Both the position numbers and the translations under genes were made by a program. DNA of 19,043 nt. Origin: Desulfurellales bacterium (GTDB taxonomy: Bacteria; Campylobacterota_A; Desulfurellia; Desulfurellales; Hippeaceae). The stretch lies in NCBI GenBank assembly GCA_027064405.1, contig JAMOPP010000025.1:1-19043 (forward strand). The letters are read 5' to 3'. Numbering within the stretch: position 1 is the first letter of the stretch; every line of letters begins with the position of its first letter. This document shows positions 14,887 to 19,043 of the stretch, in pieces. The notes under the pieces were generated by a model. It saw only the letters and a program-made list of their open reading frames with translations. It did no database searches and was not told the origin of the DNA.

Positions 14887-15372
14887 ATGATAAAGAAAGA
14901 TAAAAGTTCTTTTTGGGGAGTATCTTTGGTACTCCTTTTTTTTATCTTAGATTATGTAAGTAAAGTTTATATAGTTAAACATATACCGTATCAACACAGT
15001 ATAAATGTGATAAATAATTTTTTTAACATAGTAAACATTCATAATAGAGGGGTTGCGTTTGGTGCTTTTGCAAAATTTCCTGAATCTTACAGAATTTTAT
15101 TTTTATGTGGCATAAGTTTTTTAGCCTTTCTTATTATACTGTATCTTATACTATTTTCTAAAGATAGGAAGTGTCTATATATACTTGGTCTATCGTTGCT
15201 TGGAGGCGGAGCGGCAGGTAATTTGTACGGAAGAATAGTTAACGGTTATGTTGTAGATTTTTTAGATTTTTATTTTAAACAGTATCACTATCCTGCATTT
15301 AATCTTGCAGATTCATTTATTACAGTTGGTGTTTTTGTATTGCTTCTTTCAAGATTGCCCCGCAGAACTTAG
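14887..15372 (+). CDS. lspA: Lipoprotein signal peptidase (SPase II), missing one conserved Asp
   Basis: LspA is an inner-membrane aspartic protease that cuts the signal peptide of lipid-modified prolipoproteins. The protein has 161 residues and about four membrane segments. Conserved marks present are D22 and K26, N53 in NRGVAFG, GN at 111-112, R116, D124 (VVDF) and NLAD with N139 and D142. D124 and D142 match the catalytic pair. The near-invariant Asp of GNxxDR is Gly here (G115, codon GGA at 15229-15231). The ATG is 3 bases after the rplQ stop with no visible Shine-Dalgarno, so it probably depends on reinitiation. A terminator hairpin lies in its first codons. Confidence 0.93.
   Translation: MIKKDKSSFWGVSLVLLFFILDYVSKVYIVKHIPYQHSINVINNFFNIVNIHNRGVAFGAFAKFPESYRILFLCGISFLAFLIILYLILFSKDRKCLYILGLSLLGGGAAGNLYGRIVNGYVVDFLDFYFKQYHYPAFNLADSFITVGVFVLLLSRLPRRT
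14917..14943 (+). terminator. Intrinsic terminator inside the start of lspA
   Basis: GGAGTA (14917-14922) and TACTCC (14930-14935) form a perfect 6-bp stem around a 7-base loop, extendable by two G-U pairs, and are followed directly by eight T (14936-14943). This is a standard Rho-independent terminator shape on the + strand, 34 bases after the rplQ stop, where the end of the ribosomal operon would be expected. It also encodes residues 11-19 of LspA, in the first membrane segment. The structure is seen directly; termination activity is inferred. Confidence 0.75.
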
Positions 15373-15383
15373 AATTATTATGC

Positions 15384-15412
15384 TTGACCTTATCTTCAGT
15401 TAGATTTATAAT
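15384..15412 (+). promoter_or_regulatory. Sigma-70 type promoter for hldD
   Basis: TTGACC (15384-15389) and TATAAT (15407-15412) are separated by 17 bases, the optimal spacing, with a perfect -10 and a one-mismatch -35. It starts 12 bases after the lspA stop, and transcription would begin about 20-25 bases before the hldD ATG, leaving room for the GGGAGG site at 15428-15433. Confidence 0.85.
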
Positions 15413-15441
15413 TTTTCACTTTTTATCGGGAGGATAAAGAA

Positions 15442-16389
15442 ATGATTATAGTTACAGGTGGCGCCGGTTTTATAGGTAGCAATATAGTTTACGGTTTAAA
15501 TAAAAAGGGAATTGACGATATTATTGTCGTCGATAATATGAAGAATGCTAAAAAACACAGAAATCTAAGCGGTATGCAAATTTATGATTATGTGGATAAA
15601 GTTGATTTTATAGAAAATTTGGATAGCTTTAAAAATTATAAAATAGATGCGATTATACATCAGGGAGCATGTTCTGACACCCTTGAGGACGACGGCAGAT
15701 ATATGATGAAAAATAATTATGACTATTCAAAAATCCTCTTTCATTTTGCTTTGGATAATAATATTAGATTTATATATGCATCAAGTGCCTCTGTCTATGG
15801 AAACGGGGAAAACGGTTTTTCGGAAAAACGAGAGAATGAGTATCCCTTAAATGTTTATGCATTTTCAAAATTCAGTTTTGACCAATATATAAGAAGATTT
15901 ATAAATAAGGTAAATACGCAGATAGTCGGTTTAAGGTATTTTAATGTGTATGGTCCTCAAGAAAATCATAAAGATAAGATGGCATCCGTTATCTATCATT
16001 TTCACAATCAAATTTTAGAAACGGGCACTGTTAATCTGTTTAAAGGTAGCGAAGGGTTTAAAAGAGATTTTGTTTATGTTGACGATGTTGTTTCGGTTAA
16101 TATGTTTTTTTTGGAAAATGCCGACAAAAGAGGTATTTATAACTGTGGCACCTCAAGAGCCGAGAGTTTCTTGAGCATAGGAGAGATTATGAAAAATCTT
16201 TACAAAAATGTGAGGATTGAGTTTATAGATTTTCCGCAGAATTTAAAGGGTAAATATCAGACATTTACACAGGCTGATATAAGTCTTTTGAGAGAGAGTG
16301 GCTATTCAAAAGAATTTATTAGCTTGAAAGATGGTGTGAAGCAATATACGGATATTTTGAAGCAGTATGACGGATACTATAAAAACTAA
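15442..16389 (+). CDS. hldD: ADP-L-glycero-D-manno-heptose 6-epimerase
   Basis: HldD makes ADP-L-glycero-beta-D-manno-heptose, the precursor of the heptoses in the LPS inner core; it is cytosolic. The protein has 315 residues. It is a short-chain dehydrogenase/reductase of the extended type with the NAD(P)-binding GGAGFIG (6-12), HQGACSDT (73-80), ASSASVYG (113-120), the catalytic Y139-x3-K143 (YAFSK), LRYFNVYGP and HKDKMASV, where K177 matches the lysine that HldD has and general epimerases lack. It has its own promoter and a strong GGGAGG. No other heptose genes are adjacent, so the rest of the pathway must lie elsewhere. Confidence 0.93.
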   Translation: MIIVTGGAGFIGSNIVYGLNKKGIDDIIVVDNMKNAKKHRNLSGMQIYDYVDKVDFIENLDSFKNYKIDAIIHQGACSDTLEDDGRYMMKNNYDYSKILFHFALDNNIRFIYASSASVYGNGENGFSEKRENEYPLNVYAFSKFSFDQYIRRFINKVNTQIVGLRYFNVYGPQENHKDKMASVIYHFHNQILETGTVNLFKGSEGFKRDFVYVDDVVSVNMFFLENADKRGIYNCGTSRAESFLSIGEIMKNLYKNVRIEFIDFPQNLKGKYQTFTQADISLLRESGYSKEFISLKDGVKQYTDILKQYDGYYKN

Positions 16390-16390
16390 A

Positions 16391-16419
16391 TTGACAAATG
16401 GTCGTAGTTATAATATAAA
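16391..16419 (+). promoter_or_regulatory. Strong promoter for tRNA-Ala, with an inverted repeat over the -10
   Basis: A perfect TTGACA (16391-16396) and TATAAA (16414-16419) are 17 bases apart. The start point would fall near 16426, about 13 bases before the mature tRNA. GTAGTT (16404-16409) and AACTAC (16418-16423) are exact inverted copies around the -10, a possible operator. The -35 starts 2 bases after the hldD stop, so no terminator is visible between hldD and the tRNA. Confidence 0.85.
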
Positions 16420-16438
16420 CTACTTAAAATTTACGAAA

Positions 16439-16515
16439 GGGGCTGTAGCTCAGCTGGGATGAGCGCTTGGCTGGCAGCCAAGAGGTCAGGGGTTCGATCC
16501 CCCTCAGCTCCACCA
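16439..16515 (+). tRNA. tRNA-Ala (anticodon GGC)
   Basis: The 77-base gene folds as a full cloverleaf: acceptor GGGGCTG with CAGCTCC (one G-U), D stem GCTC/GAGC, anticodon stem CTTGG/CCAAG with loop CTGGCAG (anticodon GGC, reading GCC/GCU), T stem AGGGG/CCCCT with loop TTCGATC, discriminator A and an encoded CCA at 16513-16515. A coding gene begins 15 bases downstream. Confidence 0.97.
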
Positions 16516-16530
16516 ATTTAAGGAGTATAT

Positions 16531-16935
16531 ATGGATATTAAGCGCATAAAAAATAGATTGGATAACCTAACTGATAGGGTTAAAAATTCCGATTTGGAAA
16601 AGAGTGTCAATGATGCAAAAGCAAAGATTGAATCAATAATAAGTAACCCCAAAGAGTATATGCTTGAATTTATTATGCAGATTAAGTTGGCGTATGATAT
16701 GCTTGTATGCTACAAAAATCACGAGTGTGATATGCCGTGGAAGACAGTTGCGGCTCTACTGGGTGTAGTTTTGTATTTTATAAATCCGTTTGATGTTATG
16801 CCCGATTTTATACCCGGTATAGGTTATATAGATGATTTGGCGGCGCTTGGTATAACTTTTAAGATTATACAGGAAGATTTGAAAAAATATGCAGATTTAA
16901 AAAATATTGATTTGAAAAAGTACGGTATTGAATAA
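16531..16935 (+). CDS. YkvA-like DUF1232 membrane protein, function unknown
   Basis: The protein has 134 residues. Residues 71-110 hold the DUF1232 (YkvA-type) core, with the telling string NPFDVMPDFIPGIGYIDDLA at 85-104 inside a hydrophobic stretch. The N-terminal 45 residues are charged and helical-looking, and there is no signal peptide. The family is widespread, often small and membrane-associated, and has no firmly assigned role; I assign none. The ATG at 16531 follows AAGGAG (16520-16525), which starts just 4 bases after the encoded CCA of tRNA-Ala, so the two are probably on one transcript. No terminator is visible after it before serA. Confidence 0.85.
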   Translation: MDIKRIKNRLDNLTDRVKNSDLEKSVNDAKAKIESIISNPKEYMLEFIMQIKLAYDMLVCYKNHECDMPWKTVAALLGVVLYFINPFDVMPDFIPGIGYIDDLAALGITFKIIQEDLKKYADLKNIDLKKYGIE

Positions 16936-16993
16936 AAATTTATTGTTAAGGATAGCGATATTTTTTGAAATATAGACTAAGAAGGAGATTTTA

Positions 16994-18580
16994 ATGCTAA
17001 AAGTTGTTGTTTGTGATAACATTTCTCAATCGGGTATAGAAATACTTAAAAACGATCCGGATATTGAGCTTGATATAAAAAGTTCGGTTAGTAAAGATGA
17101 GCTTCCCAACTATCTTTCTGATGCTGATGCTATTATTACAAGAAGTGCAACATCTGTAGATGATGCCTTTTTGAGCAAGTGTGGAAAACTTAAAGTAATT
17201 GGAAGGGCAGGCGTGGGTGTTGATAATGTTGATCTATCCGCAGCTTCAAAAAGGGGTATAGTCGTTTTAAATATGCCCACCGGCAATACTCTTGCCGCCA
17301 CGGAGCATACAATGACGCATATAATGAACTGTTTAAGATTTTTGCCAAATGCAAATTATGAGCTTAAATATAAACATATATGGAATAGAAAGAAATGGAT
17401 GGGAATTGAGCTTGCAGGCAAGACGCTCGGTATCATAGGTATGGGTAGAATCGGCTCTCGCGTAGCCGTAAGAGCTATGAGTTTTGATGCTAATGTTGTA
17501 GTGTATGATCCATATATAAAAAAGGAGAAAGCTACAGATATAGGTGTGAAGATTGTTGATAAATTGGACGAATTATTACAAGTTTCTGACATTATAACAA
17601 TACATACTCCAAAAACAGACGAGACATACAATATGATTGGTGAGAAGGAAATTGATATGATGAAGGACGGCGTTACTTTGATAAACTGCGCGAGGGGTGG
17701 TCTTTATAATGAAAAGGCGCTTTATAAAGGATTGAAAAGCGGAAAAATAAGAGCGCTTGGCATAGATGTTTTTGAAAATGAACCTCAACCTAATCATTTT
17801 CTTCAAGAGTTTGATAATGTTTTTGTTACACCACATCTCGGGGCAAATAGTTTTGAATCTCAAATAAGGGTGGGAACACAGATAGCAAAATCGGTAGTTG
17901 ATGCTTTAAAGGGAAGAGGATATACGAATGCTGTAAACATAACAATGGCTGAAGAAGAGATATCTCATCTTGGAAAACAGTTTTTGGGGTTAGCAGAAAG
18001 AATGGGTTCTTTTTTGTCTCAGTATGTAAATAAGTTTATATCCAAAGCAAAAATATATGTTCATGGAGATATAGAAAAATATGCGGATGCGTTAGCTCTT
18101 TTTACATCTGTAGGTATATTAAAAAACAGCATTGACGAGCATGTAAACTATGTCAATGCTCCTTATATAGCAAAAGAGAGAGGGCTGGAAGTACAGTCTA
18201 AAATTTATCAGGGAACTACAGAGTTTAAAAATTATCTGTTGATAGAGGCGATATACGAGGGTGAAAAAATTTCTATAGGCGGAACGGTATTTGAGCCGAA
18301 TAAGGCAAGAATAGTCTTTATGAATGGATTTGATATGGAAATAGAGTTGACAGGCAATATTATAGTTTTCCAAAACCATGATAAGCCAGGAATTATCGGT
18401 ATGGTCGGTGCCGTGTTGGGCGAGAACAAAATTAATATTGCTGATTTCAGGTTGGGCAGACGGGAAGGAAGTGGTGAAGCTTTGTCGTTTATTAAAGTTG
18501 ACGAAGAGGTAGATGATAAAATACTTGATAAGATTTTGCATATTGACGGAGCTATTAAGGTAAATAAGGTAAAATTATAA
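16994..18580 (+). CDS. serA: D-3-phosphoglycerate dehydrogenase, long form with ACT domain
   Basis: SerA oxidises 3-phosphoglycerate with NAD as the first step of serine synthesis, in the cytosol. The protein has 528 residues, as in the long form. The substrate and NAD domains span about 1-315, with GIIGMGRIGSRV (147-156 region), D172 at the end of the second strand for NAD, and the catalytic set R234 (NCARGG), E263 and H281 (TPHLGA). An intervening domain (about 318-450) comes next, then an ACT domain (about 455-528, starting IIVFQNHDKPGIIGMVG) that in relatives gives serine feedback. AAGGAG at 16982-16987 sets the ATG. No good promoter is visible in the 58-base gap, so it may be read from the tRNA-Ala promoter. 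Confidence 0.96.
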   Translation: MLKVVVCDNISQSGIEILKNDPDIELDIKSSVSKDELPNYLSDADAIITRSATSVDDAFLSKCGKLKVIGRAGVGVDNVDLSAASKRGIVVLNMPTGNTLAATEHTMTHIMNCLRFLPNANYELKYKHIWNRKKWMGIELAGKTLGIIGMGRIGSRVAVRAMSFDANVVVYDPYIKKEKATDIGVKIVDKLDELLQVSDIITIHTPKTDETYNMIGEKEIDMMKDGVTLINCARGGLYNEKALYKGLKSGKIRALGIDVFENEPQPNHFLQEFDNVFVTPHLGANSFESQIRVGTQIAKSVVDALKGRGYTNAVNITMAEEEISHLGKQFLGLAERMGSFLSQYVNKFISKAKIYVHGDIEKYADALALFTSVGILKNSIDEHVNYVNAPYIAKERGLEVQSKIYQGTTEFKNYLLIEAIYEGEKISIGGTVFEPNKARIVFMNGFDMEIELTGNIIVFQNHDKPGIIGMVGAVLGENKINIADFRLGRREGSGEALSFIKVDEEVDDKILDKILHIDGAIKVNKVKL

Positions 18581-18607
18581 TTGAATAAAACTTTAGGATT
18601 TTTTTTA

Positions 18608-18635
18608 TTGACAAATTTATGATTTTGGCTAATAT
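18608..18635 (+). promoter_or_regulatory. Promoter for the tRNA-Gly-Cys-Leu cluster
   Basis: A perfect TTGACA (18608-18613) is followed after 16 bases by TAATAT (18630-18635), with a start point expected near 18642, 12 bases before tRNA-Gly. A run of eight T (18599-18606) lies just upstream of the -35 but has no clear hairpin before it, so I do not call a serA terminator. Confidence 0.75.
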
Positions 18636-18653
18636 TTACACTGTTCGTTAAGA

Positions 18654-18729
<76 letters not shown>

Positions 18730-18753
18730 TTTTTTTTACGCAGATTTGTTTGT

Positions 18754-18828
18754 GGCGGCATAGCCAAGTGGCTAAGGCACAGGTCTGCAAAACCTTGATC
18801 CCCGGTTCGAATCCGGGTGCCGCCTCCA
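18754..18828 (+). tRNA. tRNA-Cys (anticodon GCA)
   Basis: The 75-base gene has acceptor GGCGGCA/TGCCGCC, a 3-bp D stem GCC/GGC, anticodon loop CTGCAAA (anticodon GCA), T stem CCCGG/CCGGG with loop TTCGAAT, discriminator T (usual for Cys) and encoded CCA at 18826-18828. The anticodon stem CAGGT/ACCTT has a C-U mismatch at its outer pair (27-43). Confidence 0.96.
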
Positions 18829-18840
18829 GTGTTAGCGTAT

Positions 18841-18928
18841 GCCGGGGTGGCGGAATAGGTAGACGCAAGGGACTTAAAATCCCTTGATGCTGTGCATCGT
18901 GCGGGTTCGATTCCCGCCCCCGGCACCA
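18841..18928 (+). tRNA. tRNA-Leu (anticodon TAA)
   Basis: This is an 88-base class II tRNA with perfect acceptor GCCGGGG/CCCCGGC, anticodon stem AGGGA/TCCCT with loop CTTAAAA (anticodon UAA), a long variable arm GATGC-TGT-GCATC, T stem GCGGG/CCCGC, discriminator A and encoded CCA at 18926-18928. It is 12 bases after tRNA-Cys. A toxin-like reading frame begins right at its 3' end. Confidence 0.97.
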
Positions 18929-18931
18929 CTT

Positions 18932-19043
18932 AAAAACTTTGAAGTAATATTCACAGAAAGTTATACAAAAAGAGCCGTTAAGTTTTTCAGAAAACACCCT
19001 AATCTTAAAGAAAGATATACAAAGGTTATAACTGTTCTTAAAA
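18932..19043 (+). pseudogene. RelE/YafQ-like toxin N-terminal region without a normal start (partial)
   Basis: The frame reading from 18932 runs open to the window edge. Its translation EVIFTESYTKRAVKFFRKHP, continuing NLKERYTKVITVLK, resembles the start of RelE/YafQ-type mRNA-interferase toxins: a first beta strand, then helices with the KFxxKHP pattern. In that frame there is no ATG, GTG or TTG between the tRNA-Leu 3' end (18928) and the conserved part. The nearest is a GTG at 18899 inside the tRNA, and there is no Shine-Dalgarno and no antitoxin gene upstream. It may be a 5'-truncated remnant at a tRNA integration site, or may use a rare start such as ATA at 18947. Family call is by eye and the C-terminal part is not visible. 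Confidence 0.5.

Noticed and set aside
16943..16976. Promoter before serA (TTGTTA with TATAGA)
   Set aside because: The spacing is about 22 bases and both boxes are poor, so I do not call it.
18599..18606. Terminator after serA
   Set aside because: There are eight T but no stable stem directly upstream, only short AT pairing.
18730..18737. T run after tRNA-Gly as a terminator
   Set aside because: It lacks its own hairpin, and the tRNA genes downstream have no separate promoter, so read-through is more likely.

Overview
The window is one long block of core ribosome and secretion genes on the + strand, followed by a short accessory tail. It is AT-rich and reads like a chromosomal segment of a Gram-negative-type (diderm) bacterium. 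It has a lipoprotein signal peptidase and an ADP-heptose epimerase for lipopolysaccharide core, zinc-ribbon versions of S14, S4, L36, L24 and adenylate kinase, and secY-adk-map-infA-rpmJ placed between the spc and alpha gene sets. A deep-branching diderm phylum such as Deferribacterota would fit. That placement is inference from gene order and protein style, not a database result.

Layout. Bases 1-112 are the 3' end of tuf. From 125 to about 14883 the S10, spc and alpha clusters run without a break: rpsJ, rplC, rplD, rplW, rplB, rpsS, rplV, rpsC, rplP, rpmC, rpsQ, rplN, rplX, rplE, rpsN (zinc type), rpsH, rplF, rplR, rpsE, rpmD, rplO, secY, adk, map, infA, rpmJ, rpsM, rpsK, rpsD, rpoA, rplQ. 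Most spacings are from -8 to +26 bases, so the block probably acts as one transcription unit or a few nested ones. The one large gap is the 78 bases between rpsJ and rplC, which holds a small hairpin.

lspA follows rplQ after 3 bases. It has no visible ribosome binding site, and a good intrinsic terminator hairpin lies inside its first codons. After lspA come a near-consensus promoter and hldD; a second strong promoter, tRNA-Ala(GGC) and a YkvA-like DUF1232 gene that starts 15 bases after the tRNA; serA (long form with an ACT domain); and a third promoter with tRNA-Gly(GCC), tRNA-Cys(GCA) and tRNA-Leu(UAA). The last 115 bases, flush against tRNA-Leu, read as the N-terminal part of a RelE/YafQ-like toxin, but no normal start codon lies between the tRNA and that reading frame.

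Most of the window is ordinary conserved housekeeping sequence and I see no clear new system. The points most worth checking are the terminator inside lspA, the missing Asp of the GNxxDR box in LspA, the start-less toxin-like frame abutting tRNA-Leu, and the close tRNA-Ala/ykvA pairing with an inverted repeat over its promoter. No stretch longer than 300 bases lacks a gene.
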